A program made the position numbers and the translations under genes. This document shows positions 54,170-63,230 of a DNA stretch of 64,000 bases, piece after piece. Numbering within the stretch: the stretch's first letter is position 1; the number at the start of each line of letters is the position of its first letter. The DNA comes from Bacteroidetes bacterium HLUCCA01 (GTDB lineage Bacteria; Bacteroidota; Rhodothermia; Balneolales; HLUCCA01). The notes beneath the pieces are model-generated. The model saw nothing but the letters and a program-made list of their open reading frames with translations, was not told the origin of the DNA and did no database searches. Location of the stretch: positions 125,181-189,180 of the forward strand of contig LIHN01000017.1 of the NCBI GenBank assembly GCA_001314545.1. Reading direction: 5' to 3'.

Positions 54170-54541
54170 TTACCGGCCCAGCATGGCGTCAGCGATGTTC
54201 TCCCATACGGCGGGATCGTTCAGTTTGGCACCGAGGGTCGTTTTGGCCGCATCTTCCGGTGACGACTTCATCGCGTTTTCGTACTCCGTGAGTTCTGCTT
54301 TCATAGCACGCACTTTGTCGAAGGAACCGCGGGAGAGTTTATCGAGCTCAGTTTTGGCGAACTCGGCCTCGTTACGCACACGGCTGGAATCGATGGAGAC
54401 TTTATCGGATACTTCGGCAGCCTTATTCGACTGCGCGGCGGAGTCCTGAACCGGTGCGTTTCCGCCCGTATTCGAAGTCCTCTGGGCCATGCCCGCCGAC
54501 TGCGTATCGGTGATAATATTGCTGAGTCTGTTAATATCCAT
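54170..54541 (-). CDS. flgM: FlgM-like anti-sigma-28 factor
   Basis: 123 residues. A disordered N-terminal half begins MDINRLSNIITDTQSAGMAQ, followed by the FlgM-type block EVSDKVSIDSSRVRNEAEFA and a helical C-terminus (GSFDKVRAMKAELTEYENAM; VWENIADAMLGR) that would wrap FliA. It lies next to a FliT-like chaperone gene under a sigma-28 promoter, giving autoregulation. Sequence similarity is moderate, so this is a likely but not certain FlgM. Confidence 0.65.
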   Translation of the reverse strand: MDINRLSNIITDTQSAGMAQRTSNTGGNAPVQDSAAQSNKAAEVSDKVSIDSSRVRNEAEFAKTELDKLSRGSFDKVRAMKAELTEYENAMKSSPEDAAKTTLGAKLNDPAVWENIADAMLGR

Positions 54542-54564
54542 GAGGATGGTTACCCGTGTTGTGT

Positions 54565-54945
54565 TTACTTATAATACGAAATATCAGGCTTTTCGAGAAC
54601 CTTTTGTTGCTCAATGCCGTGGTACTTGTTCTGCGCCTGGGTGTGCTGCCTGGCCTTCTGAACCACCGCGGATTGTTTTTCCTTCAAAGCATTCAACTTC
54701 GGCAGAAGCAGCGTGTTGATCCGATCGAACTCCTCGAACAGCATTTTCAACCGCTCCCGATCTGCATCGGTTGCCTCCAGTGCACCACCACGCTCCGACT
54801 CGGCCTGCAGTGCCTTCATCGGCTGCTCCCGCGACTCCATCAGCGAGGCTATATCCTCCAGGGATGGCGCAGGTTTGTCCAGCTCCAGCAAAATCTGCCG
54901 GCTGGCCTGTATCAGCGTGTCTAAAACATGGAAGATGTGTTCCAC
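54565..54945 (-). CDS. fliT: FliT-like flagellar chaperone
   Basis: About 126 residues, all helical, with an N-terminal helix VEHIFHVLDTLIQASRQILL and a C-terminal amphipathic helix (LKMLFEEFDRINTLLLPKLN). It sits between fliD and flgM, where FliT is expected, and would escort FliD to the export gate. The frame continues to a TTG at 54966, but those codons are part of a sigma-28 -10 box, so the GTG at 54945 is chosen. That places it 11 nt after the box. Confidence 0.6.
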   Translation of the reverse strand: MEHIFHVLDTLIQASRQILLELDKPAPSLEDIASLMESREQPMKALQAESERGGALEATDADRERLKMLFEEFDRINTLLLPKLNALKEKQSAVVQKARQHTQAQNKYHGIEQQKVLEKPDISYYK

Positions 54946-54956
54946 TGGTATAATGA

Positions 54957-54983
54957 TTATCGGCAACGATTTGCCGGAAGTTA
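54957..54983 (-). promoter_or_regulatory. Sigma-28 promoter for fliT-flgM
   Basis: Minus strand: TAACTTCC, 11 nt, then a perfect GCCGATAA ending at 54957. This is the FliA layout with exact spacing. It ends 11 nt before the GTG start of the fliT-like gene, implying a very short leader. Confidence 0.72.
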
Positions 54984-55122
54984 AATTTTCATTTCTTTAT
55001 TCAAACCATTGATTATCAACAGGTTGCGGAATAAAAAATATTAGAGCCCTTTAATCTGGCGCATAACCGTGCGGCGCAGACGATAGCTGTACCTGTTGTC
55101 TGAAGCCAAAACCGTGCCGTGA

Positions 55123-56496
55123 TTACTGCATGAAGCCCATCGAAGCCATGATCTGGTTGTACTGGGTCTCGCCCTGATCAATGATCATCTGCAGTTTGGT
55201 AAACTGCTCGCGTTGCCGCTCTTCATATTGGGCGAGGAATTTCTCCTGTTGGGTGATACGTCGACCCAGATTTTCGATGCGCTGGTCAACCCCGTCTGTC
55301 AGCGTGGCAATGAGTCCCGTTGTGGGTTCAGCATAGCTGTTGGCCTCATTCAGCATGGAGGTGATCGGACTGGTTTCCGAGGTGAAGAACTGCTGCAACC
55401 CGTCAGGATTGGTCTCCAGGGCCTCATTCAGCTTTTCAGTGTCGCCCACTTTCATGGTTCCATCGCGATCAAACTCGATACCGATGTCGGCGAGCCTGCT
55501 GAAATCCCCCGTACCGGCCGCACTGTCAGACAGGATGCCGAACTGTCGCAGATTCACGGTCAGGTTACGCACTACGCGCATATCCTGCAACGGACCCCGG
55601 CGATCGTTTTCAGCGTCCAGGAAGGTACGGTCGCGGATGCTTTTGTTCAGGTTGTTAAACGCCGAAACGAATTCGTCTACCTTGCTGCGGGCCTCTTCCA
55701 GGTCGCGGGTAACATCCATGGTGACCGCGCTATCCGATGCCTTGAGCAGGGTGAAACTCAGGCCGTTGACGCTGTCGGTCACCTCGTTGGATCCCCTCGT
55801 AAAATTCACGCCGTCAATGGTAAACTGGGCGTCCAGCTCATTTTCCGGGGTCAGTTTGGAGATGGTCAACGCGGCGAGGTCGCCGTTGGCACTGTCAATC
55901 TGGATGCGGTTGTCAAAGCCGGTTTCGTTGGATTTCATGGAGAACTGCACATCGGTGCTGTTCACACTAAACAGGGAAGCACCGGCCTGCTCACCAAAGG
56001 TAGTGTTGATGGACTCGCTGAGTTCCTGCAACACTTCTGAATTGGTTTTTCCGGTGGTGTCCAGGGAAAAGGTTTCGGTCACATCGCCGATGGTGATGGT
56101 GATATCGCCGGTTCCCGTGGCGGCCAGGTCGGTGCCGTCTGCGGCCAGGGTCTGGGTCAGGGCGATGTCTTTGGAGGCGAGTCGCTGTACGTCCAGGTTG
56201 AAACTGGCGGCGCTGGTGAAATCCGTGACGCTGTTGATGCGAACCACGCTCTCATCGGAAACCGAGTTGGAGAAGGGCGAAAACGGATTGGGACCTTCAT
56301 CGCTGCGCAGACTGTCCAGCGTTTCGGTGAAACGCGTTACCGCCTTGTTTACATCCGAAAGCGCCGTTTTGCGTTCGTTTTGGGTACTTTGCTGCTGCTG
56401 AAGCTGGATTTTGGTGCGTGATTCCAGCTGGACCAGTTGCTGTACAAAGCCTTCGTAGGGATTGTTCTGTGCGATTAACGATGAAATACTGCTCAT
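55123..56496 (-). CDS. fliD: Filament cap protein FliD
   Basis: 457 residues. FliD N-terminal domain (YEGFVQQLVQLESRTKIQLQ), central TSAASFNLDVQRLASKDIAL, and FliD_C domain (VDEFVSAFNNLNKSIRDRTF, GDFSRLADIGIEFDRDGTMK, DGVDQRIENLGRRITQQEKF). It caps the growing filament tip and needs a FliT-type chaperone, which is encoded just downstream. fliS lies upstream by 86 nt. Confidence 0.95.
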   Translation of the reverse strand: MSSISSLIAQNNPYEGFVQQLVQLESRTKIQLQQQQSTQNERKTALSDVNKAVTRFTETLDSLRSDEGPNPFSPFSNSVSDESVVRINSVTDFTSAASFNLDVQRLASKDIALTQTLAADGTDLAATGTGDITITIGDVTETFSLDTTGKTNSEVLQELSESINTTFGEQAGASLFSVNSTDVQFSMKSNETGFDNRIQIDSANGDLAALTISKLTPENELDAQFTIDGVNFTRGSNEVTDSVNGLSFTLLKASDSAVTMDVTRDLEEARSKVDEFVSAFNNLNKSIRDRTFLDAENDRRGPLQDMRVVRNLTVNLRQFGILSDSAAGTGDFSRLADIGIEFDRDGTMKVGDTEKLNEALETNPDGLQQFFTSETSPITSMLNEANSYAEPTTGLIATLTDGVDQRIENLGRRITQQEKFLAQYEERQREQFTKLQMIIDQGETQYNQIMASMGFMQ

Positions 56497-56582
56497 GTGC
56501 TGACCTCAACGGTGTTGTGTTATTAAACCATGGCGGGGATTTTCCGGGGCGATTCCGGTGCGTGGACCCGCCCCGGTCCCGG

Positions 56583-56903
56583 TTATTGTCCTACCGCTAC
56601 CGGATGGGTATTGGCAGCCTGTTCCCAGGCGTCGCGCAGGGGTTCCAGCAGCTCGCGTATTTCCTGGTACTCGCCCTTGCGGGAAAGCTCCTGGCAATAT
56701 TGATACAGCGAGAATAACTGACCCGAGATTTCATAATCGAAATTCAGCCCCTTGATCAGGGTGGAAAGAATTTCCCGAAGCCGCTTGTCGTCTTCGCGCC
56801 AGCTGGCCTGAATAGCCAGGTCGTAGAGCTTGACCACAATTTTCATCGGCGAAGCATTCATCACCGTTTGCTGCTGATATTTCAGATGTGGATTCTTCAT
56901 CAT
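56583..56903 (-). CDS. fliS: Flagellin export chaperone FliS
   Basis: 106 residues. The FliS pattern is LKYQQQTVMNASPMKIVVKL then YDLAIQASWREDDKRL and a later LFSLYQYCQELSRKGEYQEI. FliS binds flagellin and prevents early polymerisation, so a flagellin gene must exist elsewhere in the genome. First gene of the fliS-fliD-fliT-flgM group. Confidence 0.9.
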   Translation of the reverse strand: MMKNPHLKYQQQTVMNASPMKIVVKLYDLAIQASWREDDKRLREILSTLIKGLNFDYEISGQLFSLYQYCQELSRKGEYQEIRELLEPLRDAWEQAANTHPVAVGQ

Positions 56904-57319
56904 TGCGATTGTCGTTTAAGGTTACCGGTTGAGGTGGCTGCTTTCCGCGCAGACACCGGGAACTGGAAACCGTCATACCTTCGATGAATACCGTTTTACA
57001 GGGAGCGTTGTGGTTCGCTGCAGGATGACAGCATCTTCAACGCCCGTTCTGCGGAATACATCGCTCCAAAGCAGACGGCCCGAAGTCCGGGGCACAGGCT
57101 TATATAGCGGTATGGTTCCACACTGCGCGCCTGATGCACCTGTTCAGGTTATCGGTAGTCATTTTGGGTTCTCAAATTTTTTTTGATGGTTCCCGGGATG
57201 ATCCCGTACCGGTTTACAGCATAGCTATGGGCAAAATCTGTGCCATCGGTTTGGCATCTTTTTTGCGAATGCCAGTTTGTCGTGTGAAAACAAGAGACTA
57301 ACCTACTAATCGAATCGTC
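56904..57319. other. Divergent region between fliS and the giant fusion gene
   Basis: This 416-nt region has a sigma-54 site for the rightward giant gene (57252-57267). For the leftward fliS I see only a weak -24/-12-like string at 57030-57045. No gene is evident. Confidence 0.5.
57252..57267 (+). promoter_or_regulatory. Sigma-54 promoter for the giant fusion gene
   Basis: TGGCATCTTTTTTGCG matches TGGCAC-N5-TTGC with one mismatch and exact GG/GC spacing. The predicted start near 57278 is about 42 nt before the GTG start codon at 57320. Confidence 0.7.
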
Positions 57320-60300
57320 GTGAAAGCCCAAGTCCAACGTGCCCAGAATCTGTTAAACCGAAAAACACCGAAACCCATCGAGGCCCTGGCTGTCTTAAAG
57401 CCCCTGATGAAATCCGGCACCCCTCCCTGGCCGGTCTATCATTTTGCCGGGATTGCCTATGCGCTTCTGGGCGATCATACCCGGTGTGAGGAGGCCATGC
57501 GTGCGGCGTTGGACGGTGGCAGCACGGAGCCGGAGACCTACCATACCCTTTCGGTGGCACTATACAAGCAGGAAAAGTATGCCGAGGCGGAATCTTTTGC
57601 CAGGCAGGTCGTGCAGATGAAACCCGACTTCGTGAAGGCGCTGCTCAACCTCGGACTCATCCTGCAGGCCCAGGCCCGACTCGAGGAAGCCCTGCAGATT
57701 TATGCCCGTGCCAACCAGCTGGACCCGGGTAATGCCGTCATCGCCTTTAAAATCGGGGTTATCTATAAAAATCTGGGGAATTTTGCCAAGGCGGTGGAGC
57801 TGTTCGATATTGCCATGAAAATGGATCCCACCTACGAAGGACCGGTGATTGAAAAAGCCGGTTCGTTGATTAAGCAACGGGATTTCGAAAAGTCCGATGA
57901 ACTCCTGGCCGACTTCCTGCGCCGCAAGCCGAACAGTGTTGAAGCGCGATCGCTGCTGGCCGACTCCAAAAAGGAACAGTCGCTCTACGATGAGGCCATC
58001 GTCTTGTATAAAGAGGTCCTCGACGATAATCCCCGAAATCCCGGTGTTCGGGTGAATTACGGACTCTGTCTGCAGGAGATGGGCCGGTACGATGAGTCGG
58101 AGAAGGAATACCTGCGCGCCCTGGACACCCCGCCACCGATGATGGAATCCATGAGCAATTACCTCATGGTCATGCATTATAATCCGGAGCGTACCCGCGA
58201 ATACATTTTTGAGGCCCACAAGAAGTGGGATGCGTTCTTTGCTCCTGCTGAGCGACCTGAACGGCCGGTGCCGGCGGACCGCTCGCCCGACAAGCGACTT
58301 CGGGTGGGGTTTGTCTCCGGCGGATTCCGGTCGCACCCGGTGGGGTGGATGATTACCCGCGGACTGGAGGAGCTGTCCCCGGAGGACTACGAGATTTACT
58401 GCTACACCACCAACAACATCAACGACAAGATCACCCAGCGCATCGCGACCCGTGCTGACAAGTGGCGGTCGGTGGTGGGATTTAACGATGAGGTCGTAGC
58501 CCGGCTGATCCGCGAGGACGAAATTGACATTCTGGTAGAGTTATCCGGTCATGCCGGCGACAATCGCCTGCGGGCGGTGGCCATGGAGCCTGCTCCCGTC
58601 ATTGTGAAATGGGTGGGCGGACTGTTCAACAGCACCGGGCTGCGTTCCATTGATTATCTCATCTCCGACTGGAACGAGACGCCCGGGGGCGTGGAGGAAT
58701 TTTATACAGAGAAGCTGGTGCGTATGCCCGATGACTACATCTGCTTCATGCCGCCGTCCTATGCGCCGGAGGTGTCGCCCCTGCCTGCTTTGGAGCAAGG
58801 CTTCGTGACCTTTGGCTGTTTCAACAATCCGAGCAAGATCAATCCGGAGTTGTTGTCGCGTTGGGGGGTGTTGCTGGCGAGGGTGCCGGGCAGCAAGTTG
58901 TTTCTGAAGAGTGGTCAGTATGACAGTGTGGAATTTCAGGAGCGAATATTGGGCGCGCTGGCCGATGCGGGTATTGGTCGGGACCGGGTCATTTTTGAAG
59001 GGCGGTCGCCCCATGAAGACCTGCTCGGAGCGTATTCGAAGGTCGACATCGCTCTGGATCCGTGGCCGTATTCCGGCGGGCTGAGCACCTGCGAGGCCTT
59101 GTGGCAGGGGGTGCCCGTGGTGACCTATCCCGGTCCGACCTTTGCGGGCCGGCACTCCGTGACCCATTTGCGTAATGCCGGCTTGCCGGAGATGGTAGCC
59201 GACTCCTGGGATGAATACGTTGATAAAGCTGCCGGACTGGCCGGCGACCTGGACGCCCTTGCCGGGCTCCGCGCGCGCCTGCGCGATCAGGTTTCGTTCT
59301 CGCCCCTGTGTGACGGTGAGCGCTTCGGCGCTGCCCTCGGCGACGCCTTCCGCCAGATGTGGCACGCCTACGCCGAAGACCGCCTCAGGCAAGATCACAT
59401 TGCAGTATCGGATGCGGTTGGCCGCGAGGTATCGGTTGTTGGCAACAATGTACCTGTGGTGGGCAACGATGTGTCTGCAGGCGGTAGCGATGACGCCGCG
59501 GCGCGCACCTCCTCGAAAGTAAGCACCGCCGCTGGCAAGTCCAAGGAAGGGGATGGTGATGTATCCGGTGCGGCGGTTCAGGACATCCCGAAACGTAACA
59601 TGGAGACCTCGTCAAACGCGAATAGCTCCCAAAAGCCCAATGAAACCGAAGTGGCATCGGATGTTCATCCCGTGGGTAAATTGCAGCAATCTATGGATAC
59701 AACAATCGATGATGATTCCATCGATGAGCAGACTCCGAATAATGCTGCACCCTCCGATTATCAATCCCTGGACGGGTCTCGTCCGGCAACACCATCCTTC
59801 ACGGAGGAACATCCTTCCGATTTACCTAAAGACAGCATGGATTCAAAAACCAAATCCACCGACGAAGAAATTGCGAAAATTGCCCGTTACCAATGGAAAC
59901 ACGGTAGTCATGAGAATTTGCAGGTTGAGGGGAAACACGGTATCAAATACAGCGTCCCGAGTTCTCTGGAAGTGATGTCTACCTATGTGCTCCTTGAACA
60001 GGGTCAATGGTATGACCCGGATGTAGATTTTGTGGCCGAATTTGTTCAGCCGGGCATGAACGTGCTGGATATCGGCGCCGGGTTCGGGGCCTATGCCCTG
60101 CCTGCCGCTCAAAAAGTGGGTCCGGCCGGGAAGGTATACGCCTTTGAACCCGTTGGGGAGACGCGGAAGCATCTGGATATCAGCAAAGTTGAAAATGGTT
60201 TCACCGGACTGGAGGTCGTAGGTCGGGCACTCGGAAGCGCGTCTGGCAAACGAGGACTGAGTAAAACAGCCACGCCGGAGCTGACGGTGCTGGAGCAGGA

Positions 60301-63157
60301 TGGAAACGACGTTCAGGTAGTGACGCTCGACAGCTGGTGGGACTTTGAAGGAAACCCATCGGTGGATGTGCTTAAAATTGATGTCAACGGCAAGGAGCTG
60401 GACGTGCTGCAGGGAGCTGAGCGCATGCTGACCGAGCAATCCCCGGTGTTGATACTCGCCACAGGGAACATGACGCAGGCAACGCTGGATCTCTTGCAAG
60501 CCAAAACCTACACCTTCTTTGACTACATCGGCGGTGTAGGTGTATTGAGTCCGGTAGAAGACTGGTCGCAGCGTGATTCCTATGCGCAGAACGTGGTTGC
60601 AATAAAGCAGGAGCAGATAGCTGCGCTGGCAGCTTCAGGTTGGATTCACAACGAGACTGCCGATGTTGCAGAGCCGGAAATGGGTTACTGGAAGAAATCG
60701 TTACGAGCCATGCCCTGGACGGAAGAATTATTTTCGGAATGGGAAAAACAGTCGATTGTGCCCGGACACACGAACTATTTCCGTGCATTGGATTACATCT
60801 GTGCGGCGGAAGATCTGGTACGGGAGGTTGAAGTGCTGAGTGATACCGTTGAAATGGAGGGTTCAACGGCAACTGAAGCCGGCGATACAGCTGTAAAAGA
60901 GCTGGCAACGCACGAAGAAACGCCTGATACACCGGACAAGGGATTCACGAACGACGCAAAAATCGAATCGCGATTACTGAGATCACACAAAGCCACACTC
61001 CTGTTGGTCGCAGCTCAGGAGCTCATTGCCAAATACAATGCAGGCGAAGGTGGAGCATCCGTAGCTATGACCCTTGTTCGCGTCATGAACACGCTAGGTC
61101 GACGGGACCAGGCTGTAGCCATCATGCAAAAATTAATGCAAGACAGCAAAATGGGCCAGGACAATATGGATGTGGCCCTGCCATTCCTTCTGCCCATCCC
61201 AGCCATGGATCAAGCCCCCATCCGAACCGAATTCGCAAAATGGTTGATGGTACGAACCGTGGAATCGTGGTTACTACTCAAAGATTTGACGGGGTATCTG
61301 AGTGGGGAAACAGAAAGAAAACTAACATCACTTCTTATTGGCAATTCTGAATCTTCATCCTTTGAAAGTGTTAGCAATAGAGTGAATGAACCTATTTATA
61401 AGGGTGGAACAAGTGATTTATTTCAAACTAGGAGATATGCTAAAGCACATTTTGGAGTTGATGGATTATTTCATGTTTTGAACGAAAGAAAAATTAAATA
61501 CGTAATTCTGCGGTGGTTTGAAAATCTACCGCATATAGATGAAGGAGAAGATCTAGACTTTCTTATTGCTGATGAAGATTTATATAAGCTTTCCGATGTA
61601 TTTGAAAGTGAGCCATCGCCTGGGTCAGTGAAATGTGATATTTACAGTGTTACAGGTAAGAGTGGAAGTAGTTTCGAAGGCTTGCCCTATTACGAGTCAA
61701 GGTTAGCTGAAATTATTCTTGATAATTCAATTCTATACAAAGGTAAGTACCGAGTACCAGATCCCCTAAGGTATTTATTATCATTAGCTTATCATGTTGT
61801 TTTTCATAAAGCTGACTTTTCTGGGTTGTCAGTTAGAGACGGGGAGAAGCCTCGATATTTATTAAAGCAAGACCATAACTATGCAGTAATCTTGAAAAAT
61901 ATTGCTAAAGAATTGCAACTTGATATTGAGCCAACTCTAGAAGGATTATTAAGTTTCTTACGGAAGTACAATTTCGTTCCAAGTGTTGACTTGACACGAA
62001 AACTATCCATTAGAAGACCTTGGTTAAGAGAATTGTATCCACCAACAACACCCAAAGATCTCAGCAGTGGCGAATTAGCTGTATTTGTTATAAGGGAGTG
62101 GGCTACTGCAAACGGCTGGGAGGGATCAATTATAAAACACCTAATTAGTCGGGGTTTTGATATTAAAAGGATAATTAAACTCAATAAGTCTCAGCAGGAG
62201 GCTTCATCAAAATCGCTAAGAGGAGGAAATTGGAATAAAGGTCCTTGGCCAGTATCTGGTGGTAAGCCGAGTGTTTTGGTAGTAGCCTATGATTACACTC
62301 CTATATTTAGTTCGAAAAAATTAAGGAAATATCATCCTTTTTTGAGTAATGCCAGAGTTTTTGGAATTAAGCAGGAGATTAGAGAAGCTATAAATAAAAA
62401 GCTGCCTAAAGATAAAAGACTGAATCCAATACATACAACTGATGACGAAGTAGAGGCAATGGATTATGTTCTTACTGTTGGCGGAAAGGCTTTGAAATCC
62501 GATATACTTGATTCAATAAGTTTAGGCTACCAGGGTAGTAGTGATGTTAAAATAAAAGTCCATACTGGCTCACGAGCGGAGACGTATATTTCATACCAAA
62601 CTGGTCAGCCAGCAGTTCTTAAACAGTATTTTGATACTAATGACGGGAATAATTCATTTTCCTCTGAGTTACTAGCAATTTCATTATTTAACGATAGAAA
62701 ATGGTTCCCAAAGTGTATAAAGAACGGGAAGCGTTGGATTCTGCAAGAATATATTCCCAATTCACTCAGACTAGATGTATTAGTTAATTATTTAAATAAG
62801 GAAGAAAAAAGGACCATTGCTGGCAGGATACTTGATGTCATATTTGAAATATATGATAGTGGCTACGCTCACCGTGATATCCACGCCAAAAACATATTTA
62901 TAGTTGATGGAAACCCCATACTTATTGATTATGAGACAATTATTAAGCAATCAAAAAGTGTAGATTTTTTAAAATCATATGATATAACTGCTAAAGGTCT
63001 CATATCTCCATATAACACATCAAATATGTGCTGGAATAACAGAAACTACAGCTACACCCTGCTCAATACTCTTGGTGTTGATTTAGAAATAGCGCAAAAA
63101 TTTTCTACAACTGCTGGTCTCTCACATATTCACGGAAAAATTCAAAAAAATCGGTAA
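57320..63157 (+). CDS. Giant TPR/GT41-OGT-like/FkbM-methyltransferase/nucleotidyltransferase-like/kinase-like fusion protein
   Basis: 1945 residues from a GTG start, no membrane helix. (a) TPR repeats, 1-290. (b) GT41 domain, about 325-690, like O-GlcNAc transferase: LRVGFVSGGFRSHPVGW, Lys506 in FGCFNNPSKINPE, and GLSTCEALWQGVPVVTYPG. (c) Low-complexity Ser/Asp/Lys linker, 700-850. (d) FkbM-type SAM methyltransferase, about 890-1100 (MNVLDIGAGFGAYALPA; VDVLKIDVNGKELDVLQGAE). (e) Helical region, 1100-1330. (f) Nucleotidyltransferase-like GEDLDFLI with Asp1411/Asp1413. (g) Kinase-like end: Lys1768, HRDIHAKN at 1851-1858, Asp1870 in LIDYE. A flagellin- or filament-decorating enzyme is inferred from context. 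DNA from about 61300 onward is markedly AT-rich. Confidence 0.8.
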   Translation: MKAQVQRAQNLLNRKTPKPIEALAVLKPLMKSGTPPWPVYHFAGIAYALLGDHTRCEEAMRAALDGGSTEPETYHTLSVALYKQEKYAEAESFARQVVQMKPDFVKALLNLGLILQAQARLEEALQIYARANQLDPGNAVIAFKIGVIYKNLGNFAKAVELFDIAMKMDPTYEGPVIEKAGSLIKQRDFEKSDELLADFLRRKPNSVEARSLLADSKKEQSLYDEAIVLYKEVLDDNPRNPGVRVNYGLCLQEMGRYDESEKEYLRALDTPPPMMESMSNYLMVMHYNPERTREYIFEAHKKWDAFFAPAERPERPVPADRSPDKRLRVGFVSGGFRSHPVGWMITRGLEELSPEDYEIYCYTTNNINDKITQRIATRADKWRSVVGFNDEVVARLIREDEIDILVELSGHAGDNRLRAVAMEPAPVIVKWVGGLFNSTGLRSIDYLISDWNETPGGVEEFYTEKLVRMPDDYICFMPPSYAPEVSPLPALEQGFVTFGCFNNPSKINPELLSRWGVLLARVPGSKLFLKSGQYDSVEFQERILGALADAGIGRDRVIFEGRSPHEDLLGAYSKVDIALDPWPYSGGLSTCEALWQGVPVVTYPGPTFAGRHSVTHLRNAGLPEMVADSWDEYVDKAAGLAGDLDALAGLRARLRDQVSFSPLCDGERFGAALGDAFRQMWHAYAEDRLRQDHIAVSDAVGREVSVVGNNVPVVGNDVSAGGSDDAAARTSSKVSTAAGKSKEGDGDVSGAAVQDIPKRNMETSSNANSSQKPNETEVASDVHPVGKLQQSMDTTIDDDSIDEQTPNNAAPSDYQSLDGSRPATPSFTEEHPSDLPKDSMDSKTKSTDEEIAKIARYQWKHGSHENLQVEGKHGIKYSVPSSLEVMSTYVLLEQGQWYDPDVDFVAEFVQPGMNVLDIGAGFGAYALPAAQKVGPAGKVYAFEPVGETRKHLDISKVENGFTGLEVVGRALGSASGKRGLSKTATPELTVLEQDGNDVQVVTLDSWWDFEGNPSVDVLKIDVNGKELDVLQGAERMLTEQSPVLILATGNMTQATLDLLQAKTYTFFDYIGGVGVLSPVEDWSQRDSYAQNVVAIKQEQIAALAASGWIHNETADVAEPEMGYWKKSLRAMPWTEELFSEWEKQSIVPGHTNYFRALDYICAAEDLVREVEVLSDTVEMEGSTATEAGDTAVKELATHEETPDTPDKGFTNDAKIESRLLRSHKATLLLVAAQELIAKYNAGEGGASVAMTLVRVMNTLGRRDQAVAIMQKLMQDSKMGQDNMDVALPFLLPIPAMDQAPIRTEFAKWLMVRTVESWLLLKDLTGYLSGETERKLTSLLIGNSESSSFESVSNRVNEPIYKGGTSDLFQTRRYAKAHFGVDGLFHVLNERKIKYVILRWFENLPHIDEGEDLDFLIADEDLYKLSDVFESEPSPGSVKCDIYSVTGKSGSSFEGLPYYESRLAEIILDNSILYKGKYRVPDPLRYLLSLAYHVVFHKADFSGLSVRDGEKPRYLLKQDHNYAVILKNIAKELQLDIEPTLEGLLSFLRKYNFVPSVDLTRKLSIRRPWLRELYPPTTPKDLSSGELAVFVIREWATANGWEGSIIKHLISRGFDIKRIIKLNKSQQEASSKSLRGGNWNKGPWPVSGGKPSVLVVAYDYTPIFSSKKLRKYHPFLSNARVFGIKQEIREAINKKLPKDKRLNPIHTTDDEVEAMDYVLTVGGKALKSDILDSISLGYQGSSDVKIKVHTGSRAETYISYQTGQPAVLKQYFDTNDGNNSFSSELLAISLFNDRKWFPKCIKNGKRWILQEYIPNSLRLDVLVNYLNKEEKRTIAGRILDVIFEIYDSGYAHRDIHAKNIFIVDGNPILIDYETIIKQSKSVDFLKSYDITAKGLISPYNTSNMCWNNRNYSYTLLNTLGVDLEIAQKFSTTAGLSHIHGKIQKNR

Positions 63158-63230
63158 TTTGTGCCAACTGTTGTCTCACTAAAGTCCATCGAGAGTGGGC
63201 AGAATCACATTTGAAGTGCCCGATTTTCAT
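63158..63230. mobile_element. Probable terminal region of an IS30-family element
   Basis: Between the giant gene stop and the transposase remnant lies TTTGTGCCAACTGTTGTCTC, then GAGAGTGGGCAGAATCACAT. This position, just past the transposase C-terminus, is where the IS end should be. The last codons of the giant gene could therefore come from the insertion. The inverted-repeat partner is outside the window. Confidence 0.4.

Noticed and set aside
57030-57045. Minus-strand GGGCGTTGAAGATGCT as a sigma-54 promoter for fliS
   Set aside because: Spacing fits, but several consensus bases fail (-24 TGGCAC is GGGCGT); too weak to call.
62260-62440. Nucleoside-diphosphate-kinase-like NPIHTTDDEVEAMDYV segment in the giant protein
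   Set aside because: Only a short resemblance; no catalytic His environment could be confirmed by eye.
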